Positions 1 to 15,494 are shown, counted from the stretch's first letter. The stretch: 64,000 nucleotides of DNA from Maea johnstoni (GCA_963942565.1 OZ012698.1:36627458-36691457); one strand, 5' to 3'. The notes: generated from the sequence alone by a model not told the origin. Made by a program: numbers and translations.

Positions 1-3000
1 TCATCTCAACTTTCAACTGCTTCTAAACGTGCTGACGCAGCTGCTCAGGCAGCTGCCCTCAGAGCTAAACTCAAATATATAGATACTGAAGCCAGACAGA
101 CAGCCGAATTAGAAAAGCTTAAGACTATGAAGGAAATTGACATGGCTCAGGCTAAGGTAGATGCAATTTTGAAAGTTGAACAGGATTTGAACACCTCATT
201 TGATATTGAGGATAAATCTCTACTTTCAGATACAAAACAGAAATTTGTAGAGGATTACGTACTTGCTCAGTCAAGTGTTCAGGTGCCTGTTACTTCATAC
301 TCTCAAACTGCTGAGATCTCTAAAGAACCAGCCTCTGTAGAAGTCAAAATGTCTACTTTTCAGCCTACGCTTATACAATCTGAACCGGTTCCTCAATCTA
401 CAGATATGTTTAAACCTAGTAGAACTCTAGACCCCTATGTGAATGAATTTGTACCAAAATCCAAAACTACCTTTGCAGGACAACTTAGTGGGTTGAATAC
501 TCAGAGCACATGGGTGTATCCCGCAGGAATACCTGTTGTTACTACAATGCAAAATAGTCAACAGAGTAAACCTGTAGGAATGAGTGCAGAGCAACAGCTT
601 TTAAACCTTGCTACATCCTTTGCTGAGCAAGTAAATTTGAATCGCCTGCCTCCCCCAGAGCCAAGTGTTTTTGATGGAAATCCATTAAAATACCCTGGCT
701 GGAAAAGTGCATTTCAAACCTTAATTGATCAAAAAGGAATTCCCTCTTCTGAACAAATCCACTACTTGAAAAAATACCTTAGTGGTCCTGCAAGGGAAGC
801 AATTGAAGGATACTTTTTGTTGGCAACAGAAGATGCTTATGAAGATGCCAAGAGGTTACTGGATCAAAGGTATGGGGACCCTTTCGTAGTAGCGAACGCT
901 TTCAGAGACAGATTAGATTCATGGCCAAAAATTCCCTCTCGTGACGGAGAAGCTCTACGGAAATTTTCGGACTTCCTTAGACAATGCGAAACTGCCATGC
1001 AGATTACAGGTAGTTTAAGCATACTTAATGACAGTCGTGAGAACAGAAAGATTCTGGCAAAATTGCCTGATTGGCTTGTCTCTAGATGGGGAAGAATTGC
1101 CGCTGCGTCTAAAGAAAATGGAAGAGGGTTTCCCCCCTTTAGTGAATTTAGGGCGTTTATGGTAAATGAATCAAATATCGCCTGTGATCCAGTGACCTCC
1201 CTACAATCGTTGAAAGGTAATCAACAGGATGAGTCCATTAAAAAGGGCAAAAGTGACCAGGGTAAGAAAACCTATGGTGTGAGTGCATTCGCTACAGAAA
1301 CAAATGAAGGTTCTCGACAAAATTTCCAAAAGGTTAATCCTAACTGCATTTATTGTCATAAAGAGCACCCCCTTGATGAATGCAAGGTATTCTTATCTAG
1401 ACCTGTGAGTGAAATTAAGGCCTTCATAATGGAAAAGGGTCTTTGCTTCGGTTGTTTGAAGCGTGGTCACAGATCTTTCACATGTCGGAATAAGAGTAAA
1501 TGCAAAACTTGCCAAGAGTCCCATCCAACAGTATTACATGGCAATCTCTATATGTTCAAAAATGAAGTACCTAAAACTGAGACAGCAAAACCTATTCAAT
1601 CTGGTCAGGATCAAAACTCAACTATACCTAAATCAGTGAGTAATATTAGTTTTTGTCATCTCAGCGGAACTAGTGAAATTTGCAAAAGTTCACTTATACT
1701 TCCAGTTTGGATATCTCACCGTGATGCTCCAAATCACGAAATGCTGATATATGCCATGTTGGATACTCAATCCGACACTACTTTTATTCTTGATCGTACG
1801 TCTGATGAGCTGAACATTGAGGGTTCAGACAGTATGCTTTTACTTTCTACTATGGCCTCAAAGAATAAAAGGATCAGCTGTAAACGGTTTGAGGGATTAA
1901 TGGTTAGAGGTTTTGATAACTCCCAGAAAATCCCCCTCCCAATTACTTTTTCTAGGAATATGATTCCATCCAACCGTGCCCACATTCCTAACCCTGATAT
2001 GGCAAGAAAATGGCCTCATTTAGAAGAGATCGCCGATAGATTGATGCCTCTTAGCACGTGCGAAGTGGGCCTCTTGATTGGCTATAATTGTCCGAGGGCT
2101 CTATTTCCTCAAGAGGTTATTGCACCAGTCAATGGTGGACCCTACGCACAGAGGACTGATCTCGGTTGGGGAATCGTAGGGATCGTAGACTCAAAACAAT
2201 GCAATGAATCTGACTGTGATCCTATCGGAATCAGTCATCGAGTTCTTGCTTGTGAGGTACAGGCTCCGGTTACTTTTGATAAGAATTGGTGCCGTGACCA
2301 GGATATGACATATGATAAGTATTGGTGCCCTAGTGAACAGGAGCTTTTCAATGAATCAGATCTAAAGTCTTTGAAGTATTTGGAACAGGAAAGTGTTCAG
2401 TTTTGCCTGAATACATCTACCCGAGAGGTATCTCCTTCAGAGATTGTTAGATTGTTTGAAATGGATTTCATTGAAAAGGGGCCCAATGAGGTTACTTACT
2501 CGCAAGATGACCTTCAATTCCTCTCTATTCTGAGAGACGGAATTCATCAGAAAGAAAATGGCCATTATGAAATGCCGCTGCCATTCAAATCATCAGAATT
2601 TATTCTCCCGAATAATAAGATCTTGGCACTCCATCGCCTTAAGAATCTGAAACGGCACTTGAAACGTGACATGAAGTACAGAAATGAATATACCACATTC
2701 ATGCATGACCTATTAGACAAAGGGTATGCAGAAAAAGTGCCTGAATCTGAGCTTTTTGGGAAAGATGGTTGTATAAACTACATTCCACACCATGGGGTGT
2801 ATCACCCAAAAAAGCCAGATAAAATTAGAGTCGTTTTCGACTGCAGTGCGAAATATAAAGACGAATCCCTAAATGACCACCTGCTTCATGGCCCAAACCT
2901 TACGAATGCATTGGTTGGAGTTTTGAGTAGATTTCGTCAAGAACCAGTTGCTTTTATGTGCGACATAGAAGCAATGTTCCATCAATTCCATGTTATTCCT

Positions 3001-5880
3001 GAACATCGGGATTTCCTGCGTTTTTTGTGGTGGGAGGATGAAAATTATGAATCTGAGCCAGTAGAATTTCGTATGACTGTACATTTATTTGGAGCTGGAT
3101 CATCTCCTGGCTGTGCCAATTATGGCTTGAAGCAGACAGCTACAGATTATGAGAAAGATTATGGGTCGAAAGCGTCCAATTTTGTACATAGAAATTTCTA
3201 CGTGGATGATGGGTTAAAATCAGTACCCAATGAAAGTGAAGCTATCGAACTGATTGACAAAACGAAAGCACTATGCAGAAAGGGAGGTCTCAGATTACAT
3301 AAATTTATCTCAAACTCAAAGCATGTTATGATGGCCATTCCTCCTGAAGATTGTTCTAAAGGAGTCAAAGATCTTGACCTGGCCCGTGACATGCTTCCGA
3401 TTGAAAGGGCCTTAGGGGTTAGTTGGTGCGTAGAGTCAGATACCTTTCGATTCCGCATCACGCTCCAAGATAAACCTCTCACAAGACGAGGGATCTTATC
3501 AACCGTGAGTTCCATTTATGATCCGCTTGGGTTTTTAGCTCCGGTTGTCCTTGTAGGAAAGCAGATCCTGCAACAAATGTGCAGTGACAACTCAGAATGG
3601 GATACTCCATTGCCAGACACTCTCAGATCCCGCTGGGAACAATGGAGAAATGACTTGTTTCTTCTTGAGACCCTCAAAGTACCTAGGTGTTTTAAACCAG
3701 AAAATTTTGGAGAAGTAAAATCAGCTGAACTTCACCATTTTTCTGACGCCAGTACTAACGGTTATGGCCAATGTTCCTATTTAAGACTCAAAAATGCTGA
3801 AGGCCAAGTGCACTGTGCCTTTGTCATGGGAAAAGCTAGGGTGGTTCCCCTAAAACCCATAACTGTTCCCAGATTAGAACTTTCAGCAGCCCTATTGTCT
3901 GTGAAAGTCAGTGCTAATTTAGAACAAGAAGTAGAGTACACTGACGTGAATGAGATATTTTGGACAGACAGTCAGGTTGTTTTGGGATATATTAACAGTG
4001 ACACTAAACGCTTTCCAGTGTTTGTTGCTAATAGGGTCCAGCAAATCCGTGACCGTACACAGCCAAATCAGTGGAGATATGTCAAAACCGAAGAAAATCC
4101 TGCTGACGATGCGTCACGGGGTTTAAGTCCTAGAGAGCTAGTAGACCATTCTAAATGGCTGACTGGCCCTGATTTCTTATGGACAGGTGACATTTCTCTG
4201 AACGCTGAGTCAGTTGTTCCAGAACCAGCCCAGGAGGATCCTGAACTGAAAAAAGTTCAGGTGTTGACAACTTTAGTAACCGAGTTTCCTCCATACTTTG
4301 AACCAGAGCGTTTAGAGTACTTTTCTGACTGGTTTCGGGCAAAACGAGCTCTAGCCCTGTGTTTGAAGCTCAAATCTAGATTACAAAACCATTTGGTGCA
4401 GGATTCAAATGTTTCATCTGCAGACCAAACGTGTATTACAGTAGCAGATTTGTCTGCTGCAGAGATCGCAATTATCAAAATTGTTCAAAGTAGAGCATTT
4501 GAGGATGAAATCAAATATCTTTGTGCCCTGAACAATTCCGATCTCAAGCCAAGTGATAGATTTTTGAAGAAGTCAAGTTCACTGTACAAACTTGATCCAT
4601 TTCTCGATGAACATGGTGTTCTACGAGTTGGGGGTCGTTTGAAGAGGGCAAGTTTTTCCAGTGAATTTAAACACCCTGTTATTCTCCCGAGAAAGAATCA
4701 TGTTACGGACCTTGTGATTGGCTATTGCCATCAACAGGTTGAACACCAGGGTCGTGGTATGACAACTGGTAAAATAAGAGAGAACGGGTTTTGGATCATC
4801 GGGTGTAGTTCCGCAGTATCGAAATATATCTACAAATGTGTGAAATGTAGAAAGATACGCCTCACCACTCAGAACCAAAAAATGGCTGATTTCCCCGAAG
4901 ATCGACTCGAGCCATCCCCACCATTTGTATACTGCGGGGTTGATTATTTCGGCCCATGGTACGTCAAAGAAGGACGTAAAGAACTAAAACGCTATGGCTC
5001 ACTATTTACCTGTATGACTTCCCGTGCCATTCACATTGAAGTCTCTAACGAGTTGAGCACTGATTCATTTATCAACGCTCTTCGACGCTTTTTGGCGATT
5101 CGGGGACCAATCAGACAACTTCGTTCCGATAGAGGTACCAATTTCGTCGGCGCGAAAAATGAACTCCGAAAAGGACTAGGTGAAATAGATGAGAGTCGCA
5201 TAAAGCAATTCCTTCTAGAAAAGGGATGCGACTATATTGAGTTCAAAATGAACATTCCCCATGCCAGTCACATGGGTGGAGTGTGGGAGCGACAGATCCG
5301 CACTGTCCGTAGCATTTTGTCCTCCATGATGGATCAGGACGGGCTGAATCTCGATGATGAGTCACTCAGGACTTTCATGTACGAGGTTTCTGCTATTGTA
5401 AATAGCCGCCCGCTTACAACAGATAATCTCAATGATCCCATGTCTTTAGAACCTTTAACCCCAAATCATTTATTAACAATGAAATCGAAGGTTCTACTTC
5501 CACCCCCCGGTCAGTTTGAACCATCTGATATGTACTCACGTAAAAGATGGCGTCGGGTCCAGTACCTAACTGACAAATTTTGGAATCGGTGGAAAATAGA
5601 ATATTTGACAAGTCTCCAACCTAGGCAGAAATGGGTCTCACCTAAACGAAATATCCAAGAAGATGATATTGTGATCGTTAAGGATGATGATCTGCCGAGA
5701 AACCAATGGAAGTTGGCCAGAGTTGTTGAGACGTCATGTGATGCTGATGGACACATTCGCAAGGTCAAGCTTGCCATGGGTTGTCCATCACTTGATTCAA
5801 AGGGCAAACGTAAAACCCCAGTGATTTTACTAGAGCGCCCTATTCAGAAATTGATTCTCCTTGTTGAGAGTCAGAATTAG
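1..5880 (+). CDS. BEL/Pao gag-pol polyprotein (N-terminus outside window)
   Basis: The frame is open through base 1, so the first in-frame ATG at 127 need not be the true start. Numbering from that ATG (1917 aa), the parts are: a charged helical gag-like region; a DUF1759-like domain (about 175-350); Cys/His zinc-binding clusters with a CX2CX4HX4C knuckle near 440; a DUF1758-type aspartic protease near 545; reverse transcriptase with a YVDD box near 1025; an A17-peptidase-like/RNase H stretch near 1200; an HHCC zinc-binding segment near 1535-1575; an rve integrase core near 1600-1725; and a C-terminal DUF5641-like domain. One polyprotein without a separate envelope frame is usual for this superfamily. 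Classification rests on domain order and motifs recognised by eye. Confidence 0.93.
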   Translation, partial: SSQLSTASKRADAAAQAAALRAKLKYIDTEARQTAELEKLKTMKEIDMAQAKVDAILKVEQDLNTSFDIEDKSLLSDTKQKFVEDYVLAQSSVQVPVTSYSQTAEISKEPASVEVKMSTFQPTLIQSEPVPQSTDMFKPSRTLDPYVNEFVPKSKTTFAGQLSGLNTQSTWVYPAGIPVVTTMQNSQQSKPVGMSAEQQLLNLATSFAEQVNLNRLPPPEPSVFDGNPLKYPGWKSAFQTLIDQKGIPSSEQIHYLKKYLSGPAREAIEGYFLLATEDAYEDAKRLLDQRYGDPFVVANAFRDRLDSWPKIPSRDGEALRKFSDFLRQCETAMQITGSLSILNDSRENRKILAKLPDWLVSRWGRIAAASKENGRGFPPFSEFRAFMVNESNIACDPVTSLQSLKGNQQDESIKKGKSDQGKKTYGVSAFATETNEGSRQNFQKVNPNCIYCHKEHPLDECKVFLSRPVSEIKAFIMEKGLCFGCLKRGHRSFTCRNKSKCKTCQESHPTVLHGNLYMFKNEVPKTETAKPIQSGQDQNSTIPKSVSNISFCHLSGTSEICKSSLILPVWISHRDAPNHEMLIYAMLDTQSDTTFILDRTSDELNIEGSDSMLLLSTMASKNKRISCKRFEGLMVRGFDNSQKIPLPITFSRNMIPSNRAHIPNPDMARKWPHLEEIADRLMPLSTCEVGLLIGYNCPRALFPQEVIAPVNGGPYAQRTDLGWGIVGIVDSKQCNESDCDPIGISHRVLACEVQAPVTFDKNWCRDQDMTYDKYWCPSEQELFNESDLKSLKYLEQESVQFCLNTSTREVSPSEIVRLFEMDFIEKGPNEVTYSQDDLQFLSILRDGIHQKENGHYEMPLPFKSSEFILPNNKILALHRLKNLKRHLKRDMKYRNEYTTFMHDLLDKGYAEKVPESELFGKDGCINYIPHHGVYHPKKPDKIRVVFDCSAKYKDESLNDHLLHGPNLTNALVGVLSRFRQEPVAFMCDIEAMFHQFHVIPEHRDFLRFLWWEDENYESEPVEFRMTVHLFGAGSSPGCANYGLKQTATDYEKDYGSKASNFVHRNFYVDDGLKSVPNESEAIELIDKTKALCRKGGLRLHKFISNSKHVMMAIPPEDCSKGVKDLDLARDMLPIERALGVSWCVESDTFRFRITLQDKPLTRRGILSTVSSIYDPLGFLAPVVLVGKQILQQMCSDNSEWDTPLPDTLRSRWEQWRNDLFLLETLKVPRCFKPENFGEVKSAELHHFSDASTNGYGQCSYLRLKNAEGQVHCAFVMGKARVVPLKPITVPRLELSAALLSVKVSANLEQEVEYTDVNEIFWTDSQVVLGYINSDTKRFPVFVANRVQQIRDRTQPNQWRYVKTEENPADDASRGLSPRELVDHSKWLTGPDFLWTGDISLNAESVVPEPAQEDPELKKVQVLTTLVTEFPPYFEPERLEYFSDWFRAKRALALCLKLKSRLQNHLVQDSNVSSADQTCITVADLSAAEIAIIKIVQSRAFEDEIKYLCALNNSDLKPSDRFLKKSSSLYKLDPFLDEHGVLRVGGRLKRASFSSEFKHPVILPRKNHVTDLVIGYCHQQVEHQGRGMTTGKIRENGFWIIGCSSAVSKYIYKCVKCRKIRLTTQNQKMADFPEDRLEPSPPFVYCGVDYFGPWYVKEGRKELKRYGSLFTCMTSRAIHIEVSNELSTDSFINALRRFLAIRGPIRQLRSDRGTNFVGAKNELRKGLGEIDESRIKQFLLEKGCDYIEFKMNIPHASHMGGVWERQIRTVRSILSSMMDQDGLNLDDESLRTFMYEVSAIVNSRPLTTDNLNDPMSLEPLTPNHLLTMKSKVLLPPPGQFEPSDMYSRKRWRRVQYLTDKFWNRWKIEYLTSLQPRQKWVSPKRNIQEDDIVIVKDDDLPRNQWKLARVVETSCDADGHIRKVKLAMGCPSLDSKGKRKTPVILLERPIQKLILLVESQN

Positions 5881-6099
5881 CTCGGTTCCCTACGAGGGGC
5901 CATGATATATATTAAGAATTGCAAATTTGATAACTGTATTGTTTTATAATAAGAGATGTTTGATTAGACCAGATTGAAAGGTATATATTTGGACTAAATG
6001 TGTTAATGATCAACACTTTCATGCTATAGGGTATTTGTTAAAAAGAAATTGCAACATACTCTATACTAAGAAAATGATTTGAATCATTTTGAGGGGCCA

Positions 6100-9034
<2,935 letters not shown>

Positions 9035-9385
9035 GAAAAGGAAAGTTCAGTGTATAGATTTAAGATGGACATATTGATATGTTGAACTATGTGACACTGA
9101 AACAGAAATAAATATAAATCTTTGCAAATCAAATATCTTCATGTGTTGCTTTAAATGAGTGTCATCAATTGATTAAGACGGTAAGAAGGTTCAGTATATA
9201 AGTCTAGCATGGATACATAGCTATTGGACACTGACCACAAACATATATATTAAATTTCTTCATAATCAAATATCTTTATATTTTACATTCACTGAGTGTT
9301 GTCATTTTACTATAGAGAAAGAAGTTCAGTTGTAAATTAACATGGATGATTAACCATGCCATACTGAAGTTTTCAACTGCTAGGC
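9035..9385 (+). repeat. diverged tandem repeat, three units of about 130-145 bp
   Basis: Three successive blocks begin near 9041, 9187 and 9315 with a variant of AAGTTCAGT. Each continues through a 'catggat' or 'gatggac' block, 'gacactga', and 'aatcaaatatctt'. The copies are heavily diverged, so this is an old array. Confidence 0.6.
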
Positions 9386-10150
9386 CATTTTCCGAAAGCT
9401 GAAATGTAAAAACGACAAAGTAGTAATTTAGTAACCTGTACAATATAACCTTGATATGTACAGATAAAGTGAAAAAATATATGTGTGAAACATTACCGCT
9501 GAAAAATACATTATAGATAACAAGATCAAAGAAAACATTAGGTAATGTGGTTAATACATACTTACTGGCGAAGGACTGCATTTATATCCTCATAACAGGC
9601 AAACCTCATGAAGTCTGCCCACTTCAGTTATCATGTATTTTCTGAAGGAAGTGACCATGCTTGTGCTCTCGTGTGTGATGTGTTCCATGTGTAGGAAAAC
9701 CAGTGTATTTATTAGTAAGTACCCTGGGTTCAACTCCAGAAATGCTTGCCATGGAAATGTAATCAGAAATAGCAAGTTCACCTGTCTCAACAAATGCCAA
9801 CTTGTCTTTGAACAGCATTATAAAGATATAGTCTAGTAGCCTGATCAAGAAAAGAGTTCTTTTTTAGGAGTTAGGTTAACCCAAGACCTAAAACCCTTTG
9901 GTCGGTATCGTGTTTTAGGCCAACAGTTGGGGCATCCCGCCAGGGTGGAGGTCGACTTCAGAAGTGGTGCACATTGTTATGGGGTCATGACTTAAACATC
10001 CCAATATATCGAAAAGGCCCCAAATATGGTCGAAATAATAGACATAGAGGAAGGAATGACGCCCTAAACATTCACAACTCTGCTTAAATCAAACATAGGG
10101 ATGAGTGTTTGGTATCAAAATGTTGGCCTGGAAGAAAAGTATCTTTTTAA
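9386..10150. other. no gene recognised
   Basis: Small frames on both strands at 9590-9850 overlap each other and resemble no known protein. No repeat boundary could be placed. Confidence 0.4.
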
Positions 10151-12700
10151 ATACTAAGCACATGACCAACTCTATCGCATGGAGCAATGACGACCATTCA
10201 AGGTCAAAATGGCTGTCTGTAGAACAAAGAATCTGGGAAGTTTTATAAACTTCAGTTTTCTAAGGTATGTATTTCTTTTCTGTAGCCACTTTCTCTGAAG
10301 GAATGCCATTTAGTGGAGTTATTAATCATTTTAGAAAATTCCTATGTTTAGCTTTAAGGTAATAGGGTACCAAGCACACCTGCAAACCCGCAAATGTGCC
10401 TAAAATGGTACAAATTTGAAAACCGAAATGACTGTATCTCAAGTTTTACAAGTCGGAAGGAGATGCGGATTGTGTCAGTTGGCAATTTCATGCTTACAAT
10501 AAGTGCGTAAGGACAGGTCGTGAAGAAGTGCTAGTATGTGACCACTGTTTAGGTCGTAAAAGCTGTGAGTACCAAATATTATAAGCATTGTTTGGTATCA
10601 AAATGCTTGTAAGCGAATCTTTCCATCCCATGCAACAAAAAATATAGTAGGGTATTCTGCTGTGATATTAGAGGTCATTCAAGGTAAAACTAACCCCAAA
10701 TTCATGATTTTAGACTTTGAATTATACATTAAGAAGCTTATTAAATTTTCCTGGAATATACAATTCATCCTGAAAATATTTCCAAATTAGTAATATCTTT
10801 ATAAAGGATTCTCAGACAGTGTGAAGTCATTTAAGATAAAGTCCGGGGCTATCTTGAATATCTATGAATCAACATGACAAAACACCTGATTACAGCTGCA
10901 TCCAAATATCAGTGAAGCAGCAGAAGGTTGACACAACAGACTCATATTTTATGGTATGTCAGCTTTCATTTTCTATAGGTAATATACGCCAATTTATGTT
11001 TGTCATGTAAGGTTAAAGATGTGAAAATATTATTGAGAAAAGGTTATTGTCAAACCAGGGTCAGAAGGTCAAATAGAGCATTTTGGACTTTAAAGCAAAT
11101 GTCTGTTTACTGCAGTTCCATTGTGGTCAAATGAATAATGCTCATTCGCCTGAAAGGAATACTTGGTAATCAGAATAAGTTGCTTTGTATACATTTGGAA
11201 GTCAAAGATTCAGATTACGAAGGTTTTACCGAGGTCCGATTTCTGATTAAAATTCATTATTGAAATAATCAAAGGTCAAACATGCAAATAATCTAAGTAT
11301 TTATGAAAGCCTTCCTACTGTAGTTTACTTGTCAATGGAATGAATTGCCCATCTCTATTCAGAAAAGTCATACAATACGAGCTTAGCTTATTGATAGTAT
11401 TGGTACAAACATTAGTATTTTTATGATTTAGAGGTCAGCAAAGATTTTGCTTATTTCAAACATGGCTTAATTTTCTCAACTCATGCAGAAATACCAACAG
11501 CAGTCATTACTATCCTTGGGCTCTTCAATGCATAGTCACAACACTTTAGGAGTATAATTGTTAGCACAATGCTAGTTTCTCTTTATGATCTCTTAATTGT
11601 AAGCAAAATTTCTTGAGTGACAGTTCCTGTTGTGGTTAAGAGGTCATTGAAGGTGGTCAAAATGAGTTTTGATGCATGTTATTGGATTCTCTCATCTCAG
11701 AAGATGTCCTCTTATCTATGAAATATTGTGGTGTACATAATCGGTCAATCATTACAGTCTTAGATAAGTCGAATATCTCTCAGAGTTTATAGGAATTTCT
11801 ATTTTAACAATTATTCAATACTTTTTTTAGCTGTTTATTGAAAGAAGCCAAACGAACACCTGTATCTATGAATGCACATAATATAGTCACATATAGCATA
11901 TCTGTCAGCACAAAATGAACCGAATCCTAAATGGGGATTTTTAAATTGACCAAGTAAAATAGTGGTATATGTAAATAAAATGGATTAGGATTTGTAAAAA
12001 TAGTTCATATACTTTTGGTCACATGTGCTGGAGGTCAAATAAAGGTTAAAATATTTAACAATCAAAGAAGTTGGTACTGAGCTAAAGGCGCGCAATGTAC
12101 TCAATGTTTGGTGCAACCATATGGAAAGCTAACATGTGGGGTTAATCATTTCAGCACAGTTTTCCTCTACCCGTATTTGATTGTGCTGGTCTACCTTAAA
12201 AACCTCCAGGATTATCTTGACCTGTTGAAGTGTCACAGCCTAAATCCTGTCATTAATCCTAGTTCATAACCCCCAGATATACAATCAATTCTATCTTCAT
12301 ATGAAAATAATGATATATTTATAAAATGGTTGTCTTTGAATTACTAGTATATAAATTGCTAATTACAAATACCAGTCCAGTTTTGATATTTAAAAATTTC
12401 AGAAGTATGTTATTCGCTTCAGTTAGTTATGAAAACGATGGTTTCTTGACATTTTAATCTTCGCCTGACCTTCAATTTAACCTCCTATCTATGTTTTCTC
12501 TGCATCCTTTATTTCTCAAAAAAACAAAAATAGATAGTGTCATGTTTGGCCGTTGTTTTCCAATACTGGCCCTAGTTTAATCTTTAAAGATCACATTTTC
12601 TTATTTAGAACCTTATAGAAACACATGAAAGTTTGTATTCAGAAAGTTAATGAGAGACAAAGTAAGTATTCAATAACAGGTTGATGTAATAATGCACAGT
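10151..12700 (+). repeat. old AGGTCA-rich non-coding repeat region
   Basis: No coding potential was seen. AGGTCA occurs at least seven times on the plus strand, near 10199, 10671, 11066, 11271, 11430, 11638 and 12031. It often comes as a pair with a second degenerate half-site, as at 12031 (AGGTCA, five bases, AGGTTA). Surrounding wording such as 'aggtcaaata' resembles the foldback element at 16.2-18.5 kb, so this may be an old, decayed relative. That link is inferred. Confidence 0.35.
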
Positions 12701-14530
12701 CATGTGCAAAGGATGGGGTTATTTCACCTGAATGACCTTCTTAAACTTTAATCTGGCGCCCTTCCCAATGAATGTTCCAATAAAAAGAGTGGTATGCGTC
12801 GAGTATTTTGATAACAAAACCTTGTTAAAGTTTGGTATGCATAATGGATAATATCCACCAAATCAAAATTGTCCTTCGGAAATTCCTCCCAGGTAAAAAT
12901 GAAACTTTCTAGTCCTAGACCTCCAAATGTTCTCAAAAGCAACTTATGTCATGTGTTAATGTAAATGTAGTTGTAAAATAACCCAGTGCCTGAACTTCAT
13001 GATTAAAAAATATTTGTTTGAGGCAAAAATGAAAGCGGACCTACCATAAGATAAGAATCTGTTATGTCAACTTTCTGCCGCTCCACTAATATTACGGAGC
13101 ATCCGTAATCAGACATTTTGTCATTTTAGTCACCCACATGAGAACTCAAATTGTAGATGTGCCGTACAGGCAATAATCTACGAGCCTGTACGATGATGCT
13201 GAGCTATTACTTTGCCGGCGGACGGGCACGTTAATTCATGTTGCCCTTACAATTATTTCCCACGAGCGTATAAAGCAACATTCTCCACGAGGAGCGTGTT
13301 ATGTGATGATCACCAAAGCTCGTTACATACATTGTACGTTACATACATAATATAATGATAATCGTAAGGAGTAGTCAGATATTTCCTGTGTATGATATTT
13401 CGTTCAGTTTCCAGACAAGAACAATTTAACTTTATCGATACTATATGTAATTGTCAAGAACACCTTCTCTATCCGCATAGTATGAACTAACAGCAACCTA
13501 TAATACCTTGTATCAACCATCTCTTCTAGTCAATAATGTCATCAAATTCACTGGATAATCCTGCAGTTTCAGAAAGGAGAATTCCTGAAACTCAACCAAA
13601 CGGGTCTCTATAGGATGAAAATAAAATCACGATATTTGTGTATGATACAAATAATTCCATAGATGTTTCTTAATGAACTTAAATATAGTTTGATATGAAG
13701 TTACATGGACACTTGGAACCATTTTAAAACTTCCCAAATTTCCAAGTAGTCCTGACTCTCCTGGCTGCAATAAAATGACACTCGCGGGAGTTCAATTTTG
13801 TGAAACCGTATCATATTTTACACGACTGCTCTTCGATGCTACAATTAAGCTATTGCATGAGATCCCTTGCTGTTCAGCTTTCAAACACAATTACTGTATG
13901 CATGAGACAAAGAGGAAGAAAGGTCATTGATGTATCGAATCACACTCGTTCACAAGACATTTGCCATCCTCCGGGTTCAGTCGGTTGGCAATCCTTTTGA
14001 CAGTCTTCTTCGCGCGAGTGTCTCACTGCGTCTCCACGGAGCCCTGAGGAGGAGGAGGCACTTCTTCTTTGCGGAAAACTAATCGGATTAGATCTACTTT
14101 GCAGGACGAATTAGTCCCCTCGTCCCCAGAGCCGGGCCCCAGAGTTACAGAGCTACAGTATGATAAGTGGGGAACCAACCTGCATGTTTATTAAGGACCC
14201 TGCGGCCGAGATCACTGACAGGTGTCAACAAGCACCACAGTATCAGCTCGACAGCCCACCAGCCACTACTTGCATTTCCTATCAAAGAATAACACAAAGA
14301 ATCAATGTCAACAACATGCAAGGCAACCTCACAACTGAACGCACCTTTGATTCGTCAGCTACCATCGATGCCCTTGGCTTATTCTTTTGACATCTTATCC
14401 ATGGGTGTTATTAGAACCCAGGCACTGGCAGACGTCCAGTTGACTGGTGCAAAAATTAGATGTCTGTACTGTATTTCCAATTTATCTTTATATATGTAAA
14501 GTTGCAGCAACAGGTTAAACAAGCTACGAG
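12701..14530. other. no gene recognised
   Basis: A/T-rich sequence to about 13750, then more mixed composition. Short frames at 12748-12942, 13800-14000 and 14160-14499 show no family features. I found no splice-bounded exon and no clear element ends. Confidence 0.4.
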
Positions 14531-14853
14531 GTCAGGGTCAGGGTCAGGAAGGCAGGGCATAGCAATCGATGCAATTACTAATATCAAAAAGCATCTACAC
14601 ACAACATACAAACTTGGGAGTGCATATTCTTAACCATAATGCAGGCGAATTGCAGTCATCCATTTACCGCTATAAACACTGGCGTCAATACCTATACATA
14701 GACACACACATTCAACTGCATAGCAAAATCTCAAATTTTCTTCTATGGTATGTGCCTATCGTTATTGACCATGACATAGACACAAATTATCATACAGAAA
14801 ATCACATACACTATCCAACTACGATAAATAATGCTCTAAACAGTCATTGCAAT

Positions 14854-15327
14854 ATGGCGGACGAGGACGATGACACGAGTGAATCGCGCTCTGATGTATT
14901 TGGGATATATATTGGTATCATTGACCAACGTATAGAAAGATTTCTATGGCAACTGACCGATGAGCCTAAGAAGGACGTAGCGAGTGAGCTTGTAGGAGAA
15001 TTGGACTTGGAAACACTCAGAATAGCCCGCGACAAGGTATTTGAGAGAGCGAGAGTGAAAGCACAAAAGAGCACCTACAATGGCGTTGTGTGTACGGCAA
15101 AGAACAATCCACCAATAGCGCTTGACGACCGACACACTGATCCATGGAGGCTGAGAAAGAGGAGACAAATCAAACTAATCATTGTGGATGTGTGTGATCT
15201 CTACATGTTCATTACGAACTTGTGCACAGCATTCCCGAGCAAAATGCTGAAACTTAAAATCCTTTTAAACACCAACGTGCAGTGTGTCAGCACCCCGGCC
15301 GGTGTTGGAGCTGATTATAGCAACTGA
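14854..15327 (+). CDS. ORF1-like protein of the short LINE derivative (157 aa)
   Basis: I chose the ATG at 14854, in good context (AATATGG), because it opens an acidic start (MADEDDDTSESRSD) followed by a helical charged segment. An in-frame ATG at 14569 exists, but the residues between do not look protein-like. Residues 1-80 are plausible protein (FGIYIGIIDQRIERFLWQL and onward); the tail is less so. The stop TGA shares its last base with the ATG of the next frame (TGATG), a stop-start overlap known to support translation reinitiation in some LINEs. I do not recognise a domain. Confidence 0.4.
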   Translation: MADEDDDTSESRSDVFGIYIGIIDQRIERFLWQLTDEPKKDVASELVGELDLETLRIARDKVFERARVKAQKSTYNGVVCTAKNNPPIALDDRHTDPWRLRKRRQIKLIIVDVCDLYMFITNLCTAFPSKMLKLKILLNTNVQCVSTPAGVGADYSN

Positions 15328-15494
15328 TGAGAAAGACAGTTCGCCAGGCCAGTCAAGCAGAGCAAGAAATATGGAGGTACAACAGCATAATGATAAGAGT
15401 TTGGATAAAAGCGATCAAACTTTGGACAATAGTAGCATCGCATGTGTACAGGATGTATAAGAAGGTTTTGCGAGAACGTGCAGGAATCGGCTAA
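15327..15494 (+). pseudogene. relic of LINE ORF2 C-terminus (55 aa)
   Basis: The frame starts at the overlapping ATG and ends HVYRMYKKVLRERAGIG, then stop. The end matches the pattern of the LINE ORF2 C-terminus at 24.6 kb (HIAPMYRKKVSNRVGIG, stop) and, more loosely, the one at 52.2 kb (YIADMYRQVIRSRQ, stop). This is the main evidence that the element derives from the same LINE group. Too little is left for any enzyme function. Confidence 0.55.

Noticed and set aside
9590-9850. Three small frames on both strands
   Set aside because: Mutually overlapping and without protein-like features.
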